Shown here one piece after another: positions 1 to 11,860 of a DNA stretch of 64,000 nucleotides. Position numbers and translations under genes: made by a program. The stretch covers positions 310,001 to 374,000 of the forward strand of contig MU867069.1 of NCBI GenBank assembly GCA_033725935.1, given 5' to 3'. A model generated the notes under the pieces. That model searched no databases. It was not told the DNA's origin and saw nothing but the letters and a program-made list of their open reading frames with translations. The stretch comes from Cladorrhinum sp. PSN259 (Eukaryota; Ascomycota; Sordariomycetes; Sordariales; Podosporaceae). Each line of letters starts with the position of its first letter. Positions within the stretch are counted from its first letter, which is position 1.

Positions 1-3000
1 ACAAAGCGGGTCCGGAGCAGGTTGGGCGATCGGACGGGCTAGGTACGGAAAAGAAACGAGTTCGAGACGAGTCAGAGGATCGATAGGTAGTATGAATGAG
101 CTAGCCAAAGTCCTAGATAAGATCAGAGGCGGTGTTGTTCAAGTTTAAAAGTCCAGGTCGGAATTCACTCATCCGTGACCTCCGTCCGTTTTTTAGTGGA
201 TCTGGATTCTCGAACATCTGAATTGCGAAAGCCCAGTGTGGGTCGTAATCGGTCCACTATTTTATGCTATAATTTGATCTTATTGGTTAAGACGCCTGCC
301 AATGCCATGCAGCTGCTAACTGCATTTGAATCAAACCATCCTTCCTTCTTGATTCGTCATTTTCTATGTTTTTTTACCTTGTTGACCGAAGAATATCGGA
401 ATCTGAACAATGACTTGAGACCCAACAACTGCAAATAATCCACACCTGGAGTCTCCAAAACCCGATGGCAGCCAGCACCATTCTATCTCAATGTTCTTTC
501 ATCTTCGGACTCGCCGATTCGTGGCGTCCCAGATCTGATTATCTAGACTCTTTTGCATACAGCATACACACACCTACATATCTCCTGCCTGCATGTCGGA
601 ACAACCGACATCACCAGCACTACCACACCATTGATATCAACAATATCGACCTCTATCATGTCCAATGGCAATCTTGCTTCTGCTTTCCAGAAATCCCTCA
701 CTCTCGATCCTTTGATTTTTAGTTTCCCTTCCATCCTCCCTACCCATCCCTTTGCCGACAGACGACAACCAACCATCAGTGGTTCTATCTGAGCACTAGA
801 AGATGCCGCCACTGCAACACAACATCCAGCCTCCGAGATGGCCTCCCGAAAGCCCCGTGACTGTCGAGACTCATTGTCGAGCGGTGAAGGCTCTTGAGCG
901 TCGTCGATTTTCGTATGCATAGACTCCCAAGAAGCCCCTATGCCGGCTCCCAGCGATCAGTCCGGATTGTTGCAGCACGTCTGCCCGAAATTCTCCTAGT
1001 TGCTTCGTGCTGCGGCCTGTCAATGCCAAGAAACAAAACACCGACTTGCGTGTTGGCCGCCTTGATGGGGGCTTGCATCAGGCCTGATTGGCGATTTTTC
1101 GGCACGCTGGCGAGAATTCACTGAAGCAGTTCCGAAAGAGCCGGTTCGTCTTCCGATATCGAATGCCACTTCTCCAGCTTTGGCATCCCTGCCCCATCTC
1201 TACTTGTCTAAAGTGCGTCTGCTGCCCGTGGCTTGTTTCTCACAACCTTACTCGTCTGTCTTGGAGCAAGGGATGCGCTGAGAGCCTCGACTTGGGCTTC
1301 TCGGACGTGACGAATCGGCGAGGAAGAGGTTAAACAAGTGTATCCCGGACAAGACGGCAAGCTACAGCTCATTGGTGGTACCCAACTCCTGCCACTGTGA
1401 TGGCCCAATGCCTTCCTCGCAGAGCAACTAATTGGAATGCGCTAAAGTACCCTATCTGCGGAATCACAGATCTGGTCACATTTTAGCAATCTTTAACCGC
1501 ACGTGGTGAAAAGGTGGTCCTACCGGACACCTGATCGCACTAGTCTGTCATGAGGCACAGGAACTCGGCTGATATCGCGTATGAATTTGCTTGGCTCACT
1601 TGTCTCCGAGTGAGAAGCAGCAGCTATGTAACGGGTACACGCGTGGGAGGACTGTTCCTGGCTGAGAAACCTCGCCCTGCGGTTTCCTGGTTTGACAGTG
1701 TTCAGCAGAGGTGACATTGGACAAGAACATGCCCAAATCCAGGAGGGATCCATGGCCTATTGTCGACACTCTAGTGGCTCTGCTATACCCTTTACCACTG
1801 GGTACGCAGGATTCAATGGTTGAGGTTCATTCGGAGTCGCCGCCACTGGTTCCTTTTCTTTCACCAAGCCGGATTCAGATTGAAGGTGCACACCAGTCCA
1901 AATTGCATTCCCCGATTCTGGGTGTGTCTTTTGCGGTCTTGACTTGGTGGCGCCTTAGTATTTTGGACCAAGTGACAACCGTGGAAAGTTACGTCGAGGG
2001 AGCTTGTGCGCCTGGTCAAATCTTATCCTGTCATCCGTGGCTGCAAGGCCCCTCTCCTCCGGTTTTTCGGAACCGACACCATCTGGCAGCAACCCTGCGA
2101 GCAGCTATCAGAATTGGGAGACAGCACTGCAGTCTGCAGTTTGCAGTTTGCAGTTCCCCATCACGGTGCTGGATCTGGATCTGGATCTGGCCGCTTTATC
2201 TCCGACAGCATCCAACACCTGTCTGGTACGCCGTCGTTGTAAAGGCCGTAAATTCACTGGGGCTGTTCATGTCTTGACTCTCTGTCGAAAAGCAGAGAGA
2301 TGGAAGCATTGTTCGGTGACACGATTCCTGGAGCTGGTGTTTTTCTGGGGAGTCGATGAGACACGATGACGCCCCCGGCAAGGGGCAGGGGGGATAAATG
2401 GCGCTATCTTTGGAATTCGTCAATGTTGACTGGCAGGCGTGCTTGGAGTTGCACTTTCGAGTGTCGGCCCCGCAGATGCTCCCCCAAGGGTCACCGGAGC
2501 TGCTCCCTGGCACGGGACTGACACGAGGGTCGAAGGGTAACAGGCAAGGGGACCCGGCACTAACAGGATAATCGAGGACCGGCGCACAGCCTACCTGGTA
2601 GTTTACCAAAGGACCCGCAATCCCTGTCCAATTTGGACGTCGTATATGACATATGGGAATCCTTACGCTTCTAGAAGCTGCAACTACTATGTCCTGGTGA
2701 TGGGAACGGAATTGTTTGGATGCAGAAGTGGTCACGGAGCAGATCCATAGGGCGGGTCCTCGGTGTCTGGATGTTGTGTCTCGTCAGGGTCGGTTCATTG
2801 CCAAAGACCTGAGTGAGGGAGGAGTTGCCGGAAGATGGGGCGGCATTGGACGGTGGGCGTCGGGGACATGGGGCAACGGGCAAGGATGTTGGATATTTGT
2901 CAACCCCTCGCATCCTTTCCGTTGTTTGCCGGATCCCTGCTCTGTGGCCTCTGCAGGAGAAACACAGGGCGGCAGTGGTGGATGGTGGCATCCGCCCGTG

Positions 3001-3821
3001 GCGTTGGGGAAGAGCACCTTTGGAGACCGCCTGGGAATCCAGTCTCCCATATATGTAGCTTCCTTTTTGCGCCCTCCTAGCCCGGCTTTGCATTCATTAT
3101 TCCCACGGGACGCGGCGGAACGGCACTCGCAGGGACCCACGACACCACCATTTCCGACCAATTGCGTGTTGTAGAGTTGGCTGCAACCGGCCCACTCCAC
3201 ACCACCACCATCCCAACTTGGTCGGCTGAGGGGAATAAGCAACTGTAACTTGGGGCTTCGAGGGTCGAGGTGGGATTGGCAATTTGGAATCGATCGCCGA
3301 GAGAAATACCGGCCTAGGGAGCTACAACGACAGTGGTGGGTGTGTGGACCAGATCTCCCCCGCAATCCAGCATCCGGTCAAGGGGGTGACAGGCTCCATC
3401 ACGTCACCGAACGGTGCCTTCATTCGATACATGCCCAGCAAAAATTCGGCCTGCTCCGGCCAAACATGAACAATGGGTTGGTTTCCCTTTTTCACCTTCG
3501 TCAAGCTGCGGGTTGGAAAAACCATAAAGCCGCCTGCCATGCCGATCACAACCTTTGCTCTCCTCGATCTCTAACCATCCTTCTTTTTCTTCATCATCCC
3601 AAGTGGGCTTATCTTTGACATCTCACTGGCCTTGAGAGAAACGGAAGCCAGGGTTAAACGAAAACTTTATTCTTCGGGACCGGGCCTCCTTTGCTTCAAG
3701 TTTGCAACGGCAATTACGGACCTTGCACTCCACGCAGCGGGTGCCTGTAGCTGACACGAGCACCTTCCCCACAGCAACCAAACTCTTCTTCACGTCAAAA
3801 GAGAAGCTCTTCCTCGAGCAC
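1..3821. other. Long stretch without a recognisable gene
   Basis: Several open frames of 60-190 codons exist on both strands (for example 1711-2277 + and 2671-3365 -), but they overlap one another, have low-complexity or frame-shadow character and match no family I recognise. The final few hundred bases, rich in pyrimidine tracts, probably hold the promoter and 5' leader of the permease that starts at 3831. Short direct repeats lie near 2.1-2.2 kb. Confidence 0.55.
2126..2190. repeat. Two short direct-repeat tracts
   Basis: The first tract repeats a TGCAGT(T) word four times. It is followed about 15 bases later by three to four copies of GGATCT. Both look like simple slippage repeats in non-coding DNA. 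Confidence 0.7.
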
Positions 3822-3830
3822 ATGGTTAAC

Positions 3831-5529
3831 ATGGCCGACGAAAAGGAAAAGGCATCATCCTTGGATGCTTCGCGCAGTCAAGACGAGGGCATCATGACCA
3901 TCCCAGACGACCCCGACGCCCACCTTACGGCCGCCGAGAAGGCTGAGGTTGTGAGTTAGCAGTCACCAGTCTTGATTTCTGAAGAGAGATGCTTATTACC
4001 CCGCATTGGTGCTAAACAGGACCGCAAACTTCTCTGGAGACTCGACAAGAAGCTGATGCCATGGGTAAGTTCCAGTAACACAGATGACCGACGTTCCCAG
4101 CATCATGATGCTGACATCACCTCTCAGCTGTGCTTTTTATATCTCCTGGCCTTCCTAGACCGAACCAACATTGGCAATGCCAAAATTGCCGGGTTGAACA
4201 AGGATTTGGGGCTCACAACATCATCCTACAATTCCACCCTCACCATATTCTTCATATCGTATGCCATCTTTGAGCCAGTGACCAATATTATGCTCAAGAG
4301 GTTCCGTCCGTCCATCTTTATTCCAATCATCATGTGAGCAAACTCAATCACCCACCCATCCTTCTGTTGGCACACCCAACTAACACATTTTGTTTTTCTT
4401 CAGGGTGTTGTGGGGAGCCTGCATGTTGGGAATGGGCTTCATCAAGAATTGGTCCGGTCTAATGGCTGCGCGCTGGTTCCTTGGTTTGACAGAGGCAGGT
4501 CTTTTTCCCGGCGTCAACTACTACCTGTCGTGCTGGTACAAGCGTTCAGAGTTCGGTCTGCGCGCTGCCATCTTTTTCTCAGCTGCAGCTCTTTCGGGGT
4601 CCTTTGGAGGTCTGCTTGCGGCGGCAATCGAGAATATGCACGGCATCGCCAATCTCCCGGGTTGGGCGTGGATCTTTATCCTCGAGGGGCTGTTGACAAT
4701 CGTTGTGGGCATCGCTTCTTTTTGGATGGTCTATGATTTCCCGGATGAGGCTAGGTTCCTCTCCGATCAAGACCGCGCACGCGTGGTTCGCCGGCTCAAA
4801 CTCGACAAGCAGTCCTCGGCCGAACACGAGTCCTATCACAACAGCGCATTGTGGGATTCCCTCAAGGACTGGAAGATGTGGCTCGGCATGGTCATCTACA
4901 TGGGCTGCGATATGCCTCTTTACGCCTTCTCCCTCTTTCTTCCTACCATCATTGCTGATATGGGTTGGAACACCAGCGTCATTCGCGCTCAACTGATGTC
5001 GGTTCCACCTTACGCTGCCGCTGCTCTCTTGACGGTAGCCATTGGCTTCATTGCCGATCGCACCCGGGCTCGTGGCATGTGCAATATTATCGTGTCCGCT
5101 ATTGGGGTGGTAGGGTTTATCATGCTCTTGGTCTCAGAGAACGCGGCGGTCAAGTACGTGGGTACCTTTCTGGGCGCCCTTGGCATCTACCCCTGCATCT
5201 CCAACACTATCAGCTGGATGGCCAACAATACTGAAGGTGTGTACAAGCGCGGCGTCGTCATGGGGTTTGTCATTGGTTGGGGCAACCTCAATGGAGTCGT
5301 CAGCAGCAACATCTTCTTCAACTCGCCACGCTTCTTCGAGGGTCATGGGGTCATCATCGCTTACCTGTCCCTCTTCCTCTTCGGAGGCTCCGTCCTCATG
5401 ACCTACTTGTTGCGCAAAGAAAATGCCAGACGTCTTCGGGGAGACCGGGATGGCTGGATTGAAGGATTATCCGAGAAGGAGATTGAGAAGCTTGGTGACA
5501 TGAGACCCGATTTTATTTACACCACATGA
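3831..5529 (+). CDS. MFS permease, allantoate/anion-cation symporter (Dal5-like) family
   Basis: Four exons: 3831-3950, 4020-4064, 4128-4333 and 4404-5529, giving 498 aa. All joins keep frame and use GTGAGT/GTAAGT/GTGAGC donors and CAG acceptors. A second ATG lies at 3822; 3831 was chosen because the protein then begins MADEKEKASS, as an acidic cytosolic tail. The first helix carries the family motif FLDRTNIGNAKIAG. Later helices contain GLTEAGLFPGVNYYLSCWY, which is the fungal Dal5/Tna1-type signature, and the central loop and twelve hydrophobic segments are all present. Family members import organic anions such as allantoate, nicotinate, pantothenate or dipeptides across the plasma membrane by proton symport. 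The exact substrate cannot be read from the sequence. It stands alone, with gene-free DNA on both sides. Intact, with no oddities seen. Confidence 0.93.
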
Positions 5530-8500
5530 AACACGTTCGGGCGGCTTTTTTTTTGCACCACAGCATTCATTTACTGCATCATATACCCTCGTTATTGCCG
5601 TTTCTCACCACCAGGTGGCGTTCTGGGAAGTTTTACTCACAGGAAGAAGGGAAGGGATTACATCATCACTCTTGTAAAGAACAGAGGCAGGGTCACTCAG
5701 ACTCATTGGGAGATGGGAGATGCTACTCGAAAGCAACCATCATTTGACCCAGACTCTGTATTTCCTGCTCGCCAGGTCACAAGGATTCTGGTAACACTTG
5801 TTACACTGTGAGTGCATAGTTCGGACGGTTGCGAGTAGGCAGGATGTGGGAGGAATACTTTGGTGAAAAACTTGAGGGTTGCAAGATATTCATATCATTT
5901 GTATTTGGCGCTTTTTATTGCACGGGATATGAGCATCATTGTTAGAGGCCACGTTTGTTATGTATTTCTTAGATGATGTGTAAGGTCTTGCGGTGGCGAG
6001 CATGCTCTAAAGTATTGCTGTTCGGGATCGGGAATACACATTCGGTTTACCTTTGATGGTTGACAACTTGAGCATGCGACCTGTCCCGCAGTACCTATCT
6101 TTTTTGTGATCAATGATGTACATAATACAGGCTTTGTTGTGTCTGTGCTCCTGTGTTCTTTTGATTAACCTATGGAGTTTGATGCTGCCGATTGCAATTT
6201 CATTTCAATGGAGATACACTGTCTGAAACTCATACCTAGATAATTCTCATTTATGACCACTGACATAATGAGCTCCTCGATAGTGATACACAGGATCCGG
6301 AGAGGGTCAAGTTCAAATTGATTCCGTACACATATCTATGTAGGCTAGTAATCGTTTATATTTATGTGTTTATATATTTATATGTTTATATATTTATGTG
6401 TTTAGATATTTATGTGTTTATGTGCTATGTCATAATGCTTGTGTAGGGCGTGGTGAGTTGAGGTGAGATAATGTTTCCTTGTTCTTTCTTTATTTTCTTA
6501 ATTCTTTTTTTAAGAACGCTTAAATTTCAAAGTGAGGGAGGGATTTCACAACAGTTTGCATATGTTAACAATAGTTTATGCCATGGTTCAATTGTGAACA
6601 AAGGCAGGCTTCAATATTTGAAAGATCTTTTTTCTTTCTTTTTTTCTCAGGTGCTGCACTGCATTGGGTGGGAATGCTGGAACAGGGTAGGTATCTAGCT
6701 TTTAAGTGGCTGCTTAATTATTGCTTTTTTTTAAATCTTGTTTTCATCTTCCATGCTTTATCTTGCATCACTAGGAATCCAAAAATTGACTGGGACTGGT
6801 TTGGCTAATTTGTGTGATTTGATTCAGTTGTGAGGCAAACTAACTAACTGGTGTGCTTCATCATATGTTGGAATGTGTATATATTTTATGTATTTATACT
6901 CATTTGACCTTGAAATTGACAGGTCACAATTTCATGCTCGAATGAGTACTGACTTGTCATTCCGGACCATGAAGGTTCTATTATTATCCACACTTTTTCT
7001 TCTTTTTCCTCCGTTTGTTTAAGCACTTAGATGTTGGCTTGGGGCTGATCGGAGATATTGTGTATGTGACTCGCTGTGGCTTTTTTGAACCTTGAAGATC
7101 TCGTTTCATGACTCGGGTGAAAGTGTCGGGGTGTCTGAATATCACAAAAGCTGACGAGGCGCTCGAACTCGGACCGACTGTGAGGATTTTTATTTTCAAC
7201 TCTCTGAGACATTTTGCTGCCGGTTGAAGGGGTCCGGTCTCCCGGTCTCACATCGCGCGTGGGAAGGTTTTCTGAAGTTGGTAAATGTGCCGAAACGGTC
7301 AAGGTTATGTGTAAGCCCTGCATGCATGTGGCGCCCGGCCTGGAGTGGAAGGTCTCAGGGGAAACGATATGCTTGTGGTAGAGAAAAGTTCCCAGGTGGG
7401 TGGTGGCCCGCTTGCTGATGATGTCGTTTGCTTCTATTGCTGTGAGTTACACCGCCTTTGTTTCACTTCACCACTTAGTATCAGAATCCCATAGCTTTGA
7501 CTGAGTGAGAGTTGAACCGATATATAACACTGGGTGAGTCGGCAGTCCAAATGGCTCAATGACGCTGTTTTGGTGCACATATGTGCATTGGGGTATGGCA
7601 GTCTGTGTGAATTTCCTAGAAGGATCAAGGGACAACTCGATGTGATCCATGATACACTGGCTACTGCGTCAAGGTACATATCATTGTTGGGAAGCCGGAT
7701 GACGAGCAAATGGGAATTCGTTCGGAGTAAAGTCCGGTTACCTCAATGCTGGGCTGTGCGAAATGCGGCTTGCGAGCATGTTCTTGGCACCACCTCAGAA
7801 CGGACTTTAGCTGGAAATAGATAATATGTCTCAAAAGAAAATTGAAAGTTGATGCGAGGGATGTGAAGACGAGAATAAAGCCGCAAGTTTGTGTGACAAT
7901 GGTGAATTTGATTGCTTTTGATAGCGTTCGGATAGCTCATTGATCTCCCATGCTGTGTCGTATAGCAACGTGGGCGATGTTGAGCCTGTCGATGATTGGG
8001 CAATTAAAACTGCATGTGGGAGATTGCCCGATGAGGCGAGCGGCCTGAACCGAGGTCCGTCCCTGCAGGACCGGGATGTGCGGTATTATCTGCAGCTGGG
8101 GACGTCGGAAGGTGCCTGTCCTGTCCCTGACATCCTGAGTGCCCACCGAGGTGCCGACCTGTGAGTTCTCTTTATTTCTGAAGACAGCTTAGTATGTGAT
8201 TTTTTTTTAGATTGCTCTGCAATGACGGCATCATTGTCTTTGATAATGTCCCTAGACTCGTCAAGATGTTGATCATGTTTGCACAAGTAATTGGGCACCA
8301 ATGGCCTGGAAGATCAGCAATGTTATGTATCCATTAGTCGCATCTCATCTATATCGTCGGGCACGGTCCGAATCGCATGTTTGATTTTATCATGGACAAA
8401 TCAAAAGCATTCATCGATCCTGTATGAGTCACCTGGCCAAATATACTGCAGTACACAGGCAAGGCATCAAATCCCAAGAAATAAGGCAACCTGCGACTTG

Positions 8501-9270
8501 ATTGTGACCGGGCAAAAGAAATGTAGGGATTCTCACCGCCAAGTTCAGCCGAGTCTGTGCAAAGCACGCAGTTGTGTGTATGAGCCCCGGGCCACCCTTG
8601 ACGACCAGGCCACTTACACACCCAAATCGAGCCAAGATGTAGATTGGATGCTTGAATGTTCTCAACTTCTTCCGGGCATCGGAAGGGATGTTTTCTCAAA
8701 CAAGAAAAATGATTGGGAACAACGCATAAATTTCAAGCTCCTCACAATCACTCCTTTGGCGTCGTGTGATTTGCAAGTCTGGCGACTAGGTATGAAGTGA
8801 GCCATGTCCGATCTGTGGTTTGAAGTTAACCTTAGTCTCCGCTTTTTATCAGTTGCCTTTTCGTTCGTTTTTCTTCTCTATGACCGGGGTATAACTTAAA
8901 AAAATATTTAATCAGAGCATCGTTCCAACCCCAATTCCCAAATCAAACTTTCACCCATTACCTTAAAAATTCAATCGAAACCAGACAACAAATTTCACCC
9001 TCTCGAGTCAAGGTTTTAGCAAAAACTGTCACTCTTCAAGTTCCACCTTTCGTGGCTGGTGCGGTATCGCTCTCGTGCCTGGCTCGATAAGAATTCTTTG
9101 TCTGCGCCGCCCAGCTCCCGCGGCCCGAGACTTCTGTTTCGAGACATCATAGTTCTTTTTTCCCTGCCATTAAGCGTCAGCGTGAGTTTCCTTTTCAGAA
9201 ATCTGACGTGATTAGACATTTGGAGGGTTCGCTAATCATTTCATCCCTTCATTGCATTTAGTCCGTTGAG
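5530..9270. other. AT-rich stretch without a recognisable gene
   Basis: The first few hundred bases are presumably the 3' UTR of the permease. From about 5.9 to 7.0 kb the DNA is visibly AT-rich and contains a TTTATGTG-type tandem repeat. From 7.0 to 8.8 kb there are open frames of up to 169 codons (8291-8800 +), but none has a recognisable domain or convincing splice structure. The last 400 bases before 9271 resemble a promoter/leader. A GTGAGT donor at 9182 and a TTTAG acceptor at 9260 could delimit a 5'-UTR intron of the small gene that follows. Confidence 0.5.
6350..6425. repeat. AT-rich tandem repeat (about 16 bp period)
   Basis: Four to five imperfect copies of a unit close to TTTATATATTTATGTG run head to tail in non-coding DNA. 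It is a minisatellite-like slippage repeat with no coding role visible. Confidence 0.75.
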
Positions 9271-9554
9271 ATGTCCGGCTCTTGGTCCGAAGAGGAGCAG
9301 AAGAAACTTGCCGGCTCCGGCACTGATGTGTCGACCGAGAATCACTGCGACAGCAACTCTGCCTCGCCAAAGAAGTCCAGCGAAGATTATTTCTACGTGT
9401 GTAGCTGCACTTGGTACGTTTCTCATCCAATCCCCTTCGCTCTCCAATTCAGGGATTCAACTCACGCTTCTCTCTTCATTACAGCACCTGCGGTCGCGCC
9501 GTCGAATGCCCGGGCGATATATGCACTCAATGCAGTACCAGCCATTCAGGCTGA
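9271..9554 (+). CDS. Small Cys-rich protein, 70 aa, unknown function
   Basis: Not recognised as a named family. Exon 1 is 9271-9413, joined through a GTACGT donor and ACAG acceptor (intron 9414-9484) to exon 2 at 9485-9554. The join preserves frame and produces a short, coherent cysteine-rich end. The first half begins MSGSWSEEEQKKLAGSG and is charged and Ser-rich. After DYFYV comes a CSCTCTCGR run, then ECPGDICTQC, and the protein stops after STSHSG. The closely spaced CxC and CxxC pairs suggest metal binding or a compact disulfide-type module. There is no signal peptide, so zinc binding in the cytosol is the likelier reading. A possible 5'-UTR intron lies just upstream. An orphan KH-domain fragment follows 170 bases downstream on the same strand. 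The coding call rests on splice-site quality and on the sudden clustering of cysteines after splicing. Confidence 0.6.
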
Positions 9555-9725
9555 AGATGTGTTTCTTGCACATCGACAGGTCGTTCTTTTCCCTGGCCCA
9601 TTATCGGTCGCCAAGGCGAGGCCTTGGGGCTGAGTGCGAAGATGCTGTTCGCTTTCACCTTTTGGTCAGAACGACCTGATACGTCAGGGCCTGCCGGAGA
9701 GCGGAGGACGGTACGGCGAGTCGCC

Positions 9726-9956
9726 TTGACTCAACAGATCTATATCCCGAACAACATGGTTGGCGCGATTATCGGCAAGGGCGGCCAGAAGATCGACAAG
9801 ATTCGGCAAGTTTCTGGCTCTGTGATCAAGATCAGTGAGCCCCAGGATAACAGTAACGAGCGACTTGTCACGATTGCGGGAACCGAAGAATGCAACAGAA
9901 TGACGCTGTACATGCTATATTCTCGACAGATCTCAAAGGAAGCCAGGAAGGGATGA
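9726..9956 (+). pseudogene. Detached C-terminal KH domain of a PBP2/HEK2-type RNA-binding protein
   Basis: Seventy-six codons read LTQQIYIPNNMVGAIIGKGG and continue through SGSVIKISEP and NERLVTIAGTEECNRM to YMLYSR before stopping. This is the third and last KH domain, with its GKGG loop intact, of the fungal three-KH protein family related to Hek2/Pbp2, S. pombe Rnc1 and human PCBPs. Those proteins are about 350-400 aa; here the first two KH domains are missing. The open frame extends upstream to 9624 but that segment does not look like KH sequence, except for an in-frame IIGRQG word near 9600 that may be coincidence. There is no convincing start codon or acceptor. The best reading is a duplicated gene end inserted behind the small Cys-rich gene. 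A short expressed RNA-binding peptide cannot be excluded. Confidence 0.65.
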
Positions 9957-10926
9957 GGATCGACGGGGAGTCACAGTATTGTTTCATTATCCATGTAAAA
10001 TTCAAAAGCCTAGGAGGATATTATTAGTGTTTTGTCGTTTCTCGCTTGTACTGTACAAATACAGTCTTCTTCCCCGCCTGTGGATCAAGTTCTCGCTTGA
10101 CTTCTTTAGTTATTTTTCGAAATCACAGCACAGTCCCTCATAACGTCGGTTCATATCAATAATATGCAATGCATTTTTACTTGACAGTCACCATGAATGA
10201 ATAATGCAAAACAAACTTGCCCTCCAGTCACACCACAGAGAATATCGCCATGATGGTAGGGACCACCAACATCAGTTGAGGACCATCATTCTGCTTCTTG
10301 TCAGGTTCTCAAGATGAGAATTGAGGGAAGAAGGACAAAGAAGAAAGCAAACATGTTCGAAAGACTTAACATGGCATCGTCACTTCTAGGTTCCTTGTCA
10401 GATCCATCTCATGATATAAAACAGTGCTGCAATTCTCATCTCTCATGCCGGTACCCCTGCTATCGCAGCCCGGCCATTGCCCAGCCACGGCCAGTCAACC
10501 ACATGACTTATGAGGTCCGGTTATCGGAGACATTCTCAAGTAAGCGTTGCCCGACAAGTGCTCAAACAGCCACCCTTGTGAGGTCATGAGATGTGAGTCA
10601 ACACCGAGTGAAACAGACCGAGGCCCCCCTTCTCCCAAAGGCTTTGTCGAGAAAAATTGAAGTTCAGTGACAACGTCGTCTCATATCAGAGATAAAAAAA
10701 AGAATCATATTGCAGTCCAGACCGTCATCAAGCTCTCACATTAAGCATTCACATCTCATACACACACACACACAGGGAAAAGGGGAAGAAAGTGGACGTC
10801 AAAACAAACTCGGGGCAAAACATGCACTAAATTCCGCTAAAGATTAGCGCCCGTAACCCTAAGCCCTTGCAGCCCTTGGACTTTGACAGGCCTCCATCCG
10901 GGTAAGGATCCCTGTTTTTTTTTTTT

Positions 10927-10962
<36 letters not shown>

Positions 10963-11860
10963 ACTGCCTGCTTGCTTCCTGTAAAGTGCCAAGATTGTTG
11001 GAAAAAAGCACCTGGGTACCTTCCAGATGACTTCCTGACTCACCTGTATCAACACTCCAAATCATCATGATCCTGCCAACTGTGCGCCTCCCTGACCCCA
11101 AATCTCACTGTCTGTTTGACAGGAGGTCAAATTCACTGATGTGACAGTTTGGGAGGCGGTAGGTACCTAACCTTGCACTTACCCCTCAATTGCCTCCAAA
11201 ATCCCAGCGGAGCTGCCTGCCAGTTTGATGGACCCCGCCTGGGGTCCAGACTCCCATTGGGGTATCCCTGCCCCTCCCCTCACTTGCCCTGTTTGATCCA
11301 AACCTGAAATTCACAACCTCCCATACTCAACTAAATCCGTCGATTACACTCTGTACCTTCCTGAATCTAGACCTCTCAAATCTTACGTCCGCAATGTCTT
11401 GCCCGAGATCACTCCTCATCCCATCTCGATCTCTTCAGATCAGATGTCAGACCACCCCGACTTGGAGGTGACGAAAGCCAAGCCCTCCACTTTTGGCAGG
11501 TGTCCCGCACCCACCGTCAGTGAATCCCGGCTTGGCGTGGGAGCACACAGGAGAGCTTGCAGCTGAAAGCTTGAAGCTTCCAGGTGATGGAAATGGTGAT
11601 GGAAATTACTAATGGAAAGAACAAAGCAAGAGCTTTGAGTTTGCCAGACAGCCGTAGATAAATACTCTCCTAATTCTTCCCAAGTAAGCATATTTTCTTT
11701 TGCTTGATCAACATCATTATTAACATCGTCATCGTCATCGTTATCAACAACAAAGCCGCTCCAATCGCTCGTCGTTCATCTTTTCCTTCTCCGTTCGTTT
11801 CTCGTTTCTTCTTTTTGACAATCTGCTCTGCTCCATCTCATCATTCCCGGGCCCTTCACA
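9957..11860. other. Intergenic stretch without a recognisable gene
   Basis: It holds a short CA tract near 10.76 kb and a long poly-T run at 10.9 kb. The last 200 bases, with pyrimidine-rich and CATCGTCATCGT-like sequence, should be the promoter/leader of the broken dehydrogenase that starts at 11861. Open frames such as 10314-10589 have no recognisable domain. Confidence 0.55.
10915..10961. repeat. Poly-T tract
   Basis: A run of about 45 T interrupted only by CC at 10927-10928. It could be the A-tail trace of a retrotransposed copy on the minus strand, but no coding sequence or target-site duplication is evident beside it. Simple homopolymer expansion is equally likely. Confidence 0.8.

Noticed and set aside
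9600..9620. IIGRQG word as a remnant of the second KH domain
   Set aside because: It is in frame with the KH fragment, but flanking residues do not match KH2 and the spacing is far too short. Kept only as a remark.
10915..10961. Poly-T as the tail of a retroelement
   Set aside because: There is no adjacent coding sequence, no target-site duplication and no related copy in the window.
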